From assembly GCF_037975245.1 (NCBI RefSeq), contig NC_092563.1, positions 2,385,001-2,449,000 on the forward strand: a stretch of 64,000 bases of DNA, in the 5' to 3' direction. The translations under genes and the position numbers were made by a program. The DNA comes from Apostichopus japonicus. Its lineage: Eukaryota > Echinodermata > Holothuroidea > Aspidochirotida > Stichopodidae. Numbering within the stretch: the first letter of the stretch is position 1; each line of letters opens with the position of its first letter. Positions 12,432-26,500 of this stretch are shown one piece after another. The notes below the pieces were generated by a model that was not told the origin of the DNA, ran no database searches, and saw only the letters and a list, made by a program, of their open reading frames with translations.

Positions 12432-15400
12432 GTGAGTTGCTTGTACTGTAACATATATTGTATTGTACCGTACCCTTCTGCGCCTTACTGTACTATATAA
12501 TGTAGACTGCGTTAGGCTATACTGTACTGTCACATACTTCACTGTACTGTACTGTGCTGTCACATACTTCATTGTACGGTCATGTATACTTCACTGCACT
12601 GTACTATCACATACTGTACTGTCACATACTTCACCGAACTGTCACATACTTCACCGAACTGTCACATACTGCACTGTACTGTCACAAACTTTGATCAATG
12701 CACTGTACTGTCGCATACTTCGCTGTACTGTCACATCCTTTGTTCACTGTACTGTCACATACTTCTCTGTACTGTACAGTACCACACTGTGCTGTCACAT
12801 ACTTCACTGTACTGTACTGTCACATACTTCGCTGTACTGTCGCATACTTCCCTGCACTGTACTATCACATACTGTACTGTCACATACTGTACTGTCACAT
12901 TCTTCACAGTACTGTCACATACTTCACCGCACTGTACTGTCACATACTTCACTGTACTGTCACATAGTTTGATCACTGCACTGTACGGTCACATACTTTG
13001 ATCACTGCACTGTACTGTCACATACTCCACTGTACTGTACTATACTGTACTTATGCTTGTAGTGTAGTCTACTATATGTACTCTATTGTACAATTATTGT
13101 AGTGTATTGTGTTTTGTACTATGTTGTGTTGTGCTGTATTGCAGTCTACTGTGCTATACTCTATGTACCTATCATTCTATTCTCTGTAACCACAAAAGGC
13201 TCATGCAAAAGTAGCAACAGGCAGCTCCCAAAGTTGAAACCAGGGCCAGGAAGTGATGATGAGATGATGTCATTATACTTAATTGCAACACTAGCTCATT
13301 CTAAGTTCAATCCCTAATTGCGTAACACGGGAATCCCATTTTGTGTCAGGAAATTGTTACATTTATCAATTGCTTTATATATGAGGAAATGTTAAAGGTT
13401 CCAGCTACCAGGGAAAATGCTAGTGTTGCAATTCTGAGTTGTTATTCCTGTAATTTAATATGAAACTTTGATCATTGGTGGATCTTTGATTACACTATTT
13501 TTTTAAAAAGAACATAAATGTTACACCTTTTATGAAGACAAACTAGTAAACAGTCAGTTGAGAATCTGAGTTTAACTTGACAACATTGATGCATTATTAG
13601 CTGACTCAAATAAAAAGCTTGACTCATCTGAAGCAGTCAGGACAAAATTTGAAGGAATCAAAGAAATTGAGAACTCAAAATATTATCGTTTGGAGTTAAA
13701 AATGGGACCTATTGATCAAAGGAATCAATCAATCCTTTTGAAGCTTTCACCGTCAGTAACTTGGCATTTGGTGAGTCAGAAAGATTCTTTTAAACTGGAT
13801 CTATGACAAAGGAAACTTAAAAAAAGTTAAAAGATATTTATTTTGATTTGGCACCTTAGTATAAAAAAAACTCAAATTTAGTATCTGTATATCTATCTAT
13901 TCACCTATCATAAACGTAATGTCTGTGATATAATGTCTGTGACTAATTTTCAAGGATTGTCCAGTCTTTCAAGACTACTAGATTTATGCATGGTTCCCTA
14001 TGTATTCGGGAAATCTGGAAAAGTCTGGAAAATGTAAGGAAAAATATCCTTTCTTCTTCCAATAGGATATAGCCAAACATCTCACAATTGTGTTTTTTTT
14101 TGGGGGGGGGGGGGGAAATTTTCTACATGGCATCCATTACACATTGCACAATATACAAAATTTGAAAAGTTTGCAAACAAATTGCTGTCCTTCTTATAGA
14201 TACTCTGATTTTGTGCCATTAAGGAGATTTTTAGATACAATCATGTGACACACTGGCAGACAGATTGCATGGGGCAGGAAGGCAATGTGCCCATCTGAGA
14301 CTTTCTGCGCAAAGAAATTGGTTTGAGTTTAGCATAGATGTAGTAACAGTGGTTTAAGGACTGTGAGATTAAGATTAACAGGCATAAATTTAAACTGTTT
14401 TCATTGGTAGCATATTACATATTAGAGTTTGCATTAGAGTGAAGGCTCCATACGACACCATGAAACATGTTTTCATCTTGAAGAAGTCTGTAAGAGGTCA
14501 AGTAAACGTCAGGAAGGAGTTGAGAACATATTAACATTTTAAGAGGTAAACCCAAGAGACCTTTATTCATGACAATTCTTGCATACACCTGTGCAGGCCG
14601 TCATTTTAACATTCTTGATAACTTTGTGAAATTTTGGATCTAATATGCATTGGCGGATTACATCATGGAGTAGATGAGACGATTGGAAGGAAGACAAATT
14701 CCCTCCTGTGAACAGTCGATGCACATATCGCTCATGTTTTTCTTCCGTAACAGGAAATTGACAAGTTGCAATCGATGATGGGTATTAACGAACTGAAAGA
14801 TGATGCCAATAGATCGCTGGTGGTGTTGAAACAGATTGTACAGGGGCTAGAGGGGTTTATAACACACCCTCCACAGGGTAACAGCAGGTAAGAGGAGGGG
14901 TAATGATACAAAACTCTTTGAAATATCACTGTCATATCTCTTTGGTAGAGGGTTGGTGGTTGTGGGATGGGGGGGGGGGAGAGGTAAAAGTATCTCATTT
15001 ATATTTGCCAGTGTGTTTTTTAAAAGGAGAGCTTTTTCCTAACAATATATGAACCTTCCTATTTATGTTCCTTCACTCCTCACTCTTCTGTTTCTTTTAA
15101 TTTTTTTGGTAAAGTGCAAAGACATTTATGGCTGGAATAAGACCCCTGGTTGTAATGAAAAAGGAGTATTTCAGTCAATTTTTTTTATCAAGATCAAGTG
15201 GTTTGTATTCTTTAATTATCATATCAGGATGAGCTGTGGAAGTCTCTCTTCCAATAATGAATCCGTCAGTGACCAGTCTCGGTTATCCTTGGGCCAGAGG
15301 TGGTCCACGGACACCACAGACTCAGGCCGCCACCACGGAGGTGGGGATATGGGTTCACCGACCCGGATCGTGTCAGATTCACTCTTCCAGAGGTCCAGTT

Positions 15401-17547
15401 TCATCGAGGGGGCACTCGAACCCGTCATGGAGATGAACAATGAAAACGGGTTGACACCAGTCGATGAGATGGACAATGGGATGCTCAGAGGAGATGGTAA
15501 ACGCTCCTCTGAGACCCCCGGTGAACCTCCACCGTTACCCCTGACAGGTATGCAGTTTAAGTGAGCGATGCACCTATAACATTAACATACTTGACGAAAT
15601 TTACTGGAAAACACATTGGACAGATTGAGTAAAGGGGGGGGGGGGAGGGTGGAACAGCCTATATTCAGTTCTTAATGTGTAGATAAATTGGTATTTATTT
15701 CTCTGTAAACCTGACATGGCAAGATTTAAGTTTAGCACTTAATTATTACAACTATGTACAATGCTTCCATTGGCGGTTAGGAGGGAAAGGACGGGCAGTG
15801 TGGTGGGGGGGAGGGGGAGGAGGTAGAGGGGGGATAAATGCTGCACTTGCATATGTGCAATAAGATGAATCATGTCTACCACATTGAATCCTGGTAGAAG
15901 GGTGTATGTTCTGTTTATATAAGTTGTGATCAAAGCAATACTGTGCATTGTTTATAGAAGAAATAAAGAGAGAGCTTAATTTTGATGATTTATATCCAAA
16001 GAATAGTGAGAGCAATGAAATAACTTCAATAAGCATCGATAAATATTATGGAAACATTAGTAAATGCATAATGAACATGCAGGAATGTATCTACCATTGA
16101 AACTCAGGACACATATGTTGTTAGAAGGGCATGGGTGAGCTGAACTGCATGTAACAATAAAGTGAATATGAAATATCTATTTTATTTCAAGAAAGCACAG
16201 TGTAGGTGCATGGCAATAGTTCTATGCTATACAATGCTCAAGTCAGTGTATCCTCCTTGCAATGTAGGCATTTTATTTGACGTTTTTTAGGGAAAGTTAT
16301 TAAATACGCCAAAAACCTATGAACCTGTCAGAATTGGTTGAAATATGGAAAATTTGATATTTTTTCTCCAGTGGCCTTGGGGGAATGGAGGGTGGGGATG
16401 GCAGTTGGGTGCCCAATAACATTTACATTGATGAATATTCATGCAGTGTATTGTTGCACATTTCAGCACAGCTGAACATTAATGGAATGACCTCTGCCCT
16501 CTACCCCCCCCCTCTGCACCCTCTACCCACAACTTCTGACCTGTCATAGGCATGCTATATTCTAACTTTACTGCAGAAGTCTGAACCAATAGCCATATGG
16601 AAGCATGTGATTAAGGAAGGGTTTTGTACTTGAGCGTGTCCTTGTCCCGATAGGTTGTAGTGATACTACCAGATCTCATCAGTGCATGTGTAACAGAATG
16701 AATATTCATTATAGGTGATGGTAGCAACAATATCTGGCAGCATGAATATTCATTATAGGTGATGGTAGCAACAATATCTGGCAAAATGAATAAAAGAGAT
16801 CTTTCACAATTTGAAAGGGGGTGATTTTGCTTATATATCGATCCTACTGCTTTAATGTTAAATATGCATCGATGTTGATATGTATACACTCAATAGTCCC
16901 TTGGCACAGGACATTATTTGGTCTGTAAATATTCGGGACTTTCACCGCATTCAGCTAGCAGGGTTCTGTTAGGTGCAATAACCCAGGAAACAGGATATTG
17001 TATGGATGCCAGGATTATCCTGTTGCCCCAAAATGAATTACTTGTGTCAGGGTTCCGTGCAATACGATCAAGGTAAAATTAGTCACTCGTAACGACACTT
17101 CCTCTTACAATATATAGATGTATTGGTCTAGTATCAGAGCTACTAGATCCATTAAATCCATTCATGAGGGTCTGTTTGATAGCTTGATATAATTCGTAAG
17201 GGTTCTCTCTCCAAAACTCTCTCAAATTAACGACATGATTTGGAATCTTGTCGATAGTGATATGGAAGGGTGGCACAGTAGGACACACATACATTTTAGC
17301 CGACATCACACAGTGTTGATCTCTTGTTGGAACTTAATTCTCACAGTTCAGCCAATTTTGTTGTTGTTGTATAAACTGTACTTTGATGTCATGTGTCAAA
17401 GCACTTGTAATGTCAGTATGAGCAATATGAATATCATGTTTTGATCAGAAAAAGGATAAAAACTGTCCATGCTGTCAGTAGGAGTGCTTTGAAGCATGAT
17501 ATGTGCGGACAGTATAGAGTGGTACTGGCATTAGAAATATATGCATG

Positions 17548-17599
<52 letters not shown>

Positions 17600-20500
17600 G
17601 TATGGATATGCATGTTGCTCATGTATATTCATAGAATATTTCTATTTCATATTTGCAGGTAAACATTGTAGAACCATACAAATAATCAACTGCTGGTGGC
17701 ATCTACCCTACTTACAATGCATGCTGCTTTCGGCCTGTAACGCATGAAACTAAACATTTTGTTAACATTTTGCAAATGTTAACACAAAAATCCGCTAATC
17801 TTATACATCCATCATATCATCTCTGCTCATCTAGAAAACGGCAGCGCCCTACCTGAGAGACCACCATCACGTACCCCCCCACCCCCTCCATCTTCCCCAC
17901 CCTTGGGAACAAGTGACATTACTATACCCTCATATTGCTTCCAACCAATCAATGTTCAAGCACCAAATTCCGACAGAATAGCCGGGTGGGAAGAGCTCTT
18001 GATCTCGAACACAGTCTCCCCGCTGCTCAAGAAACGGCTACGAGATGCCAACCAGGTTAGTCCAACGGCCCCTCTGATGCCTCCGCCGCTTCCCGTCAGA
18101 AAGAGCGAAGTAGCCATACAAGCAGACCTGCCACCAATCATGGAAACCAACAGATTTTCAGCTATATCAGAGGGTTGGGAACCCGCTCCCCCCGTACCAC
18201 CCAGAAACCACTCCTTCGGTTCGAGAAGTGGCATCGTCAAGAAGAAATACCTGCACACAAAAAACAAGACCTCCGGAGCGACGGGCGGTCGAAAATTCTG
18301 GAGACCGTTCAAATCAAAATCAAGCTCATCCGTGAATAAACTTGGTCTGAATCCCAACCCCGTCCCGCCTCCCCTACCTCCGAGGAAGCAAACAGGCCAG
18401 CCGACTTTCAAGGAACAGTTGTTGGCCAAGATGCCGGCCTGGCAGTCCAAGAGGAGGTCGTCGTCGTCATCTGATAAAGGTGGCCAGCTTAGTGCAGTGG
18501 ATATGGAGCCACCTCCACTCCCTCCATCCTTATCTCCTAATGCAGCAGTGGATGGTGGTGTAGGTAAGATGGCATGCCATCTGAAAAAATAGAAAACAAA
18601 TCATCTTTATTCCTGATAAATCATTTCTCAGAACAATATATGGTTTATCAATATCATGAATATTATACAAATTGGGATGATATATACTATGGGCAAAATA
18701 ATTTTCAATTCGGAATTCAAAATAAATAGTTTAGATACTATGGAGGGGTTGGTCAGTACCTTGTTATGTAGGCATTGTGTCTAAACGTCGGACGCTGAGG
18801 GGGCTGCAGTGCCCATTGCAGCCAGGCTGGGTAGGACATAATCTTTTGTTCTCTGTAGCCTGTGTCTCCCAAAAGTGCACTGCTAATCTCCAATTTTTGA
18901 TATTTATTATGCCTTTTCTGCAGGAAATCTTTGCAGCTGATGCAGCCTTTTACTTTTTAAACGCAGTGCTTTACTCCAAAATGCAAATAACATTTTTAAC
19001 TATCACCATATTGTTTATTTAAACATAGCAATACTTTTTTACTTCTAATTGTCCTTCAAAAGCTGCAGTTTGCAATTGGATTTTTCTGCCTTACAAGGTA
19101 AACTTTAATTGAACATCATAGATTTGATTGAAGTCCTTGAAAAAATTTCTTGGTGGATGAAAATAATGTGTTTGAAGATCTTTATCTCTTCTGGATATTT
19201 ATCATTCCTTTAACGGTCAGAGATGCGGTATGAAGATAATAAACAAAAGCTGCTTTAAAATATCACATGCAGAATCATATTCTACTAAAAATCATTAATC
19301 TAAAATTCATTTTTTAACTTTAGCAGGCAATCATTCAGATTTATGGTTCCTTTTGAATAATACATCATTTCATTTTCATGTTTCAACCATGCCCCATTAG
19401 CTTGATATGAAACTGGCAAAAGTATAATCTATGGTAATTGCTGGTGTCTTACTAAAGTTTGCTTCTCTTTAACATCTTTTCTCCAATTTTTGTAGAAAGT
19501 CATCTAATAATCTATCATGCTCAACACTTTAATCGTCTAATCCAGAAAATGTTTTACCATGATCTCAAATAGAAATGATTGTTGTATAATAGCATTTTTG
19601 TTGATGTAATAGCAGCCTAACAGATTAGCTATATTTGATCATTGTAGCCTACGCTTAACTTTAATCAGCTTACCATCCACATATACTATCATAACTACTA
19701 CAACTTTGCTATCAATTCATTTCTTTTGTCGTTCTTGGATAGACTGAGGTCAGTATCATTTCATTTCATTAGATCTGTAGCATTTTCTTGTTAACATGAA
19801 TTTTGTAATTTAATGACATATCTTTCTAATACCACACATATCTCTAATACACCAGGTGTTTGTGGAGGTCCAGCAGTGGCCTCACCTCCTCCCCCTCCTC
19901 CTCCCCCTCCACCACCACTCATGGCACCACAGGTCAAGAGGGTGTTTAAGGTCACCTCAAAGATCAAGATGAAGCCATTCCACTGGACTCGGGTACCCAA
20001 TAATCACGTAAGTACCTCCGTTGGCTAGCTAGCTATACGTTACAGGGTGAAACAAAGCTCCATTTCTGTGAGCAAGAGAGTCAAACTAATCTACTCTTTG
20101 GAGGCTGCTTCAGATAATTCCACATGGACGGCTTTGGGAGCAAAGAAGCCGATTTTTATATTTCTTCATTGGAGCTATGAACATTTTTAGAAAATGCCCT
20201 AGGTTTGTTCAAAATTCTCTGTTGTATATGAGTTAAAAAGGTGTGAAGACTTTCGCAAAAAGAAACGTCTAATGCTGGTAATTTGACCTAGTTTCGAATG
20301 AGGTGTAACAGAAGTGTAAAAACACCACCATCGATCCCAGAAAATACACACACAGCTTGCTACCGTTGGTAATTAGACACTAGTGTACAGTCAGTACATA
20401 CAGCTGCGGTCAATACACACAGCACAGTATACAAACGATACAGCGATGGACATCTCAGGTCCAGCTAAAGATAACAATTAAGGTATCACGTGTCATTTCT

Positions 20501-23500
20501 GTCTGCATTTTGTAGCGACACGAACAAAACGTCACTTGCAAGCAACAGAAAGTTAACTTTTTTAGATGGCCGCACGCGGTTTGGGGCGAATCTTCAATGC
20601 CTTTAAGAACTATACACTATATTTTTTTTATTCAGGGTTTTATTTTGACTTTCTCTAATTATTATTTTTTTAAATTGTTGGTTTTATAATTTTGTGTCAA
20701 TAGTACAGCAAATCCCTTTGGAAGAATGCCCGTGACCTTACGGAGGTCATAGATACAGATCAGCTTGAGATGCTATACTCGGACACCAAACTAAAGGATG
20801 GACCAGACCCAGGTATACTCATCATGCAGTGTTTATCATTGATTCAAAATTATGTATGTCGGTAATTGGTACATGAATACATCAATTATTTTAAATTCTG
20901 AAAGATTTTTTTTTCTTTTAAGTTTAATTATCTTACATTTTACTATATAAGCATAGAATGATGCATATTCCAGTTAGAATATAAAATAAAATAAAAACAT
21001 TACTTGCAGGGCAAATTTTGTTGTTAGCTTTATTTTCTGGTTGTCCCTAGTACATCGTAATCTTACTTTTTTTTGGTTTTCTGAACAGGAAATTTTGGTT
21101 GTCTGAAGAAATGTAGCAGATTATACAAAGAACAAATTAACAAACTATACACTGGATGAGAAATGTGTTTGTTTGGTGAATAAGAACAATAGTGTTGGAC
21201 CTGTCTCGTAAAACCCCATTCCGATGAACCATAGGCCTACACCACTATTTCAGGTTTATGTCAGTAACTCTAAAGTGATGGAGGGTGATTTCAATCCATT
21301 ATTTTACCTATTCGGTGGTATTCAGTTACAATGAAATCAGTATTGATGTAAGCAACTAGTCGTCCATTAAACGGCCTCCAAGGCTGATTTGGTAGTCCGA
21401 ACAGAAATTTGGTCGTCTCGGACGACAGGACGACCATTAAAGGGTTTTTGCCTGACTTGTAATGCATCAACTTTTAATTTGATCTGTTTTTACTGTTCTT
21501 ATTTTCTCTGCCTCATTGTAGATACAAGTAAGACCAAGTTGAAATCCATCTTAGATCCAAAAGTAGCTCAAAATCTTGGAATCTTCCTGGCTGGATTCAA
21601 AATGGAGGTGGAGGAAGTCAAGCATCGTCTGACCATCCTACGAGAATCAGAGGGAGGACTCTCTCCGGAGCATATCGCAGACCTCAGAAAGTATGCTTAA
21701 AACATCTTAAATCCTTTTGACACTGAAAGTAAAATAAATAAACTAGTGTCTACATGTGCACATGCCCCCCCCCCCCCCAAAAAAAATAAAAAATATTGAA
21801 TATTTAAGAAATTTGGAAAATACCTGTCTTTCATTTTCAAGTGGTATTTTGAAGCCTCCTGTTGCCAATATTATTCAGCTTTTAAGGTTTTGATGCTTTG
21901 CATGCTTATTTTAATAATACCTTCCTATATCTCAATGATTTTACAAACAAAAAATTTTTGTTTTTGCTTTCTGCTCCAGATACCATCCAAATGCTGAAGA
22001 TATGGAGGCTTACAAACAGTTTAAAGACAAACCCCAAGAGTTGGCCCCCACAGATCAGTTTATGATGCATTTTTGTGAGATTCCTCTCTTAAAGACAAGA
22101 CTGGACCTTCTATTCTTTGCCAGTGAATTGCCCATCAAATTCGAAGATCTAGTACCCGTAAGTCTTTATCGATTACTTCAAAATGTGGGATTTGAGATTT
22201 GAGGAAACTTTATTTTCATGCAAAATTGTATGTTTAAGTAGTCTTTCAAACCGGAGGATAACTTGAAGGGAACAGTGGTCGCTTTTATAACACACCTTCT
22301 AAAAACCTCATTTTACCTGTACTCTGCATATTAAATATATGATATATTAAATATCATATTTTAATCTTGGTAAATGATGGTTAAAAGGATGGTCCACAGA
22401 TATCATGAAACTATTTACTTTTCATTCTTTTTACACACATATTGATAGAATATTATAATAACAAATGTTTATATAGCGCTTTACATAAAAGATTGAAACT
22501 TATATAGACAAGGTTAAGACAAATTAAAAACAAGATCAGTAATTAAAGTATGTGATGAAAAGATGAGTTTGAAGTTGAGACTTAAAACAATCAAAGGTGG
22601 TTAAAAGACAAAGTGCCGTCGGCAGGGTGTTCCGCAGACGTGGTGCACAAGCATGAAGCGCCCTATCACAAAAAAAACTTAGATTCAATCGATGGTTGGT
22701 GAAGGGTCGGGGCTTCTGAGGAAGGATGCTCCCACTTACAACACCATGTAAACAGTTCACTCAAGGAGATTGATGCCTCTATGTGTCCAAATTTTAAAAA
22801 CAATATTATTTTAAGTAGAATGTCAAAAAGTGAACCTTCTTTTTATACAGTAAGGTGATTAATGTTACTATGGCAATATCCCCCCAGAAGAAAACACTAT
22901 CTGTGCTGAGCTTAATGGTTGAATGTCCCAACTGTTAGCCTGTATTGCTTTTAGAACTTTCCTTTCAAACTTTTCTTAAATAATTGTAAACTCTTTTCCC
23001 AATTCTGTACTTTTTTCCTCCCCTGCTCACAGACCATTGATAATACCCTTGCAGGGTGCAGGGCACTCATTTTCAGCCAGAAGTTCACAGCAATCTTGGA
23101 GTATATTCTTGCCATCGGTAACTTTATCAACAGCGGAAGTAGCAAAGGAACAGCTCCAGGGTTTAGACTTCTGTCACTCCCTAAGGTTGGTATTTTTTCC
23201 GTTTCAATCAGTATATGTTTTAGTTTATTATAAAGTAGCGTGCAAATCTAAGCAGGCTGTTTTTTTTTTTTTCAATTTTAATGAAATTTTTTTTTCATAA
23301 ATTATTATTAAATGTTTAGCGAAATTTTCAATTGTTACTAAACATTCTGTGACAGTTATTTTAATAACTTTTCTTTCTAGCTTGTCGACTGCAAAGGTAA
23401 AGACAAAAAGTTTACCCTGATGAAGTACCTGGTGCAGCAGATTCATCAAATAGACTCTGAACTGTTGGATTTCACAGATGAACTTTTACCAATCACGTTT

Positions 23501-26500
23501 GTTCCTGAAGGTGAGTCCACGCCACGTTAATTGCGACAGGGTAGAGCAGAGGCTATGAACCGCAGTGTAGGTTTTGCTAGGAATATGTTAGTATACAAAT
23601 TGAACAGAGAAATATGCATTACCATGACGATGAAGATGAAGAGCGACTAGAACGGCCTAATAAAATTGACAATATGTGAATATACTCCACTAATGGTTCC
23701 CATGTGGTCTGGAAAATGGGAAAAGTTGATTGGGGGGGGATGGGGGAGGGAGTAAAAACCTCTTTTCTAGATCCTGAAAGACCCTGTCAAGTCGGGAAAA
23801 GTAACGAAAAAGTTCGCATTTGAACACTTCTTACATGACATGACTTACTCAGCAAGTCTTCTTGAAGAAACGTGAGATCAAGTTTTTCGTCATGAATCAG
23901 ACAGTTGTGAAAAGTACTTGCTACAGCATGTCATTTTTCGAGTTCGTGGCTCTTTGAATGTCCAGTTCACCAGAATGGACGAAAGTGGTCAGCAAACATT
24001 TTGTAAAAGTTATACTTGTTTAAGGCTTTACTGTGGGTACTAGTCTAACATGTGTGTAGGCTTCATAGTAAACCATAAGCGTAAAGCGGGATTTTAGTTT
24101 TGGTAAAAAGTCTGGAATTTCAAAATTGTGGAAATCATGTTAACTGTCTCTATTCAACTTTCTTTAACATTTTCAATTTTGTTTTGCAAAATGACCGTCA
24201 GAAAGTGAGGCAGAATCTGTCTTTTTTTTTTCATTTCTTTCAATGTTGTGTAAGTTTCTCAGACTTTAAGAGTTGAAGCAAACATTGATTTCTGCTTCAG
24301 CCGACAGCTTCACAAATCATTTGTCAATAATAATAAATACCAAAATATAACCTGGATGTCAGTAATGTCTTTGTTGGTGTTAGGTGGTACGTTCCATTTT
24401 CAATGTATTCAATTATATTTTGCACGCTTTTTCTTTTAAATTGGCAGCATCTGTGAAAGCCCTTCAAGCAGAAGTGGAAGGTAATTTATTTCCTGTATTT
24501 TTAACGGACATTGAATATGCAACACTTGTCCGTCCCTCCTCCCATCCCCCTCCGCTCCTCTTTAGATAAAAAATTGGTTGGCTCCTCTTAAATTTTAAAT
24601 TAGATGAAATAATATGATAATATACTTTATATATTCATAATTATATCTGTTCCCTTATGTCAAACTCACCCCAGATTTTGTCCTATCCAACTTTAAGCAG
24701 AGTTTATATGAAAATGTTTAACATATGCTACTTATAAGACATATACGTTAATTTTTTTCATTTTAAACTCTTCTTGAAAGTCGTGGATAGGAAATGTGTT
24801 ACTTTCATCCTTCAATTGGTGTCACATAGCATCAATCCATTAATGTAAACATTGATGCAAACAGATCTCACTGATACCTCTTGTCTCCATACTTCCTCTC
24901 GTCCCCCCCCCCCGCCAACCTCCACCCCCACTCCCTCCACCTTCAGCACACCCATATATCTCTTCCTCCTTCAAATATGTTTCACCCCAATGGGTAAACT
25001 TGAACTTGAAACATCACAGTTTAGCAGATAAGTTTATAACAATTCAGAGCACACTCCCTCTTCCCAGGGACCAATAACAATGCTGCTCCTGCCCTTGTCG
25101 TGAATTGAAAACTTAAATGGACAATCATCGGCAGTCTTCAAGATATGACTTTATTCTGTAAGCATTTTAAACAAACAAAGCTGTGTTAACATCTTTTTCA
25201 CTTTGTTAAGCAACTTTTCTTTCCTAATCTTCTCACCAGTGATGAAGAAAGATCTGATGTTGGTCCGACGAAACGCAAATGTTCTTCTCTCTGGGGAAAA
25301 TCCTCCAGAAAGAGACGTTCTCTTCTGCGATGATGTGGAGGTTAGTTTATAATAGTTGACTGTCAAAATGAAACTGCCAAAAGAACCATTTTGGGGGGGG
25401 GGGCCACTTGGGTATGCCCTTCTTTCATGTAGTTATTACTACCATCTACATAAATATTTCACAATCACGTTCAACCCTCTTTTTTTAAAGAAAGTAATAC
25501 AGAATGTAGTTTGTGTAGAAACACAGAGAGGGATTTAATCAATATACTAGTGACGAGGCTAACTATCTCAATTGGAGCGTCTTTTTCCTCTCGATTAGTT
25601 TTTTGTGACTTTTGGTTTTAAACACCCGACCAGTGGGATTCCTATACACTCTAGCAGAATATTCGTTCTCGCTGATTTAACTTTATCACGGTGAAAAGGC
25701 TCTTTAAACAAAAGGTCATTTCAATCCTTGCCAAATCTTATAAGATACTTTTTCAGAAAGAATTTAAGAAAGATTCACCAATATTTATCTCTGTTTTAGT
25801 CTTTCGCCGAGCAGCTGGATCTGAAACTTGGCGAGATGCAATGCAAGACCGACGAGATGAAGAAACTGTACGATGATATCCTGGTGAGTGATGATGGTAT
25901 AAACAGAAGGTCAGCCCATGAAAGTCCTAAGGGAGGCCCTCACAACATCTGGTCAGCAGCGGCCTACAAACTGACCCAACATCCTCGCCCACTCCCTTCA
26001 CACTTTTACAAATTATACCTTTCATGTCTGATGTTTGCCTCAATGTTTGATAGTCTGTATACAATAAATAATGAAGAAAAGAATTAGCTACTTTATCACC
26101 CCCCTCCCTCCCCCCCAACCAACCAACCACCTCTGCCATTGCCACAATTCCTTGCCCAATATGTAGCTGCCATTTTCAGTCAGGTATCGTTGAATAAGGC
26201 AATGATGGTCTCCTTTTTTCTTCCTCAGGTCCGTTACGGCGAGCCAGCGGGAACGGAATCAGGAGAGGTATTTCTGGCAGTTAGTGACTTCATCAAAGCT
26301 TTCAAGAGAGAGGCAGATCTCATCCTGGTCACAACCAGAGGTTTTCAAAGGTACGTCGTCGTCATCTCCGTTGCAAGTGGTCTGATTCGGAAATATTTGT
26401 TTACTGATCAACACTCACTGAAAAGTATCAGGTTTCCAAGCTGCAGGAACGTAACAAATAAAATATCGGCCTCCCTCTGTCGATTGAGGGCTTTGCTTGA

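Noticed and set aside
12463-13001. Overlapping open frames of 139-169 codons on the plus strand
   Set aside because: By-products of the CACTGTACTGTCACATACTT minisatellite in formin intron 5.
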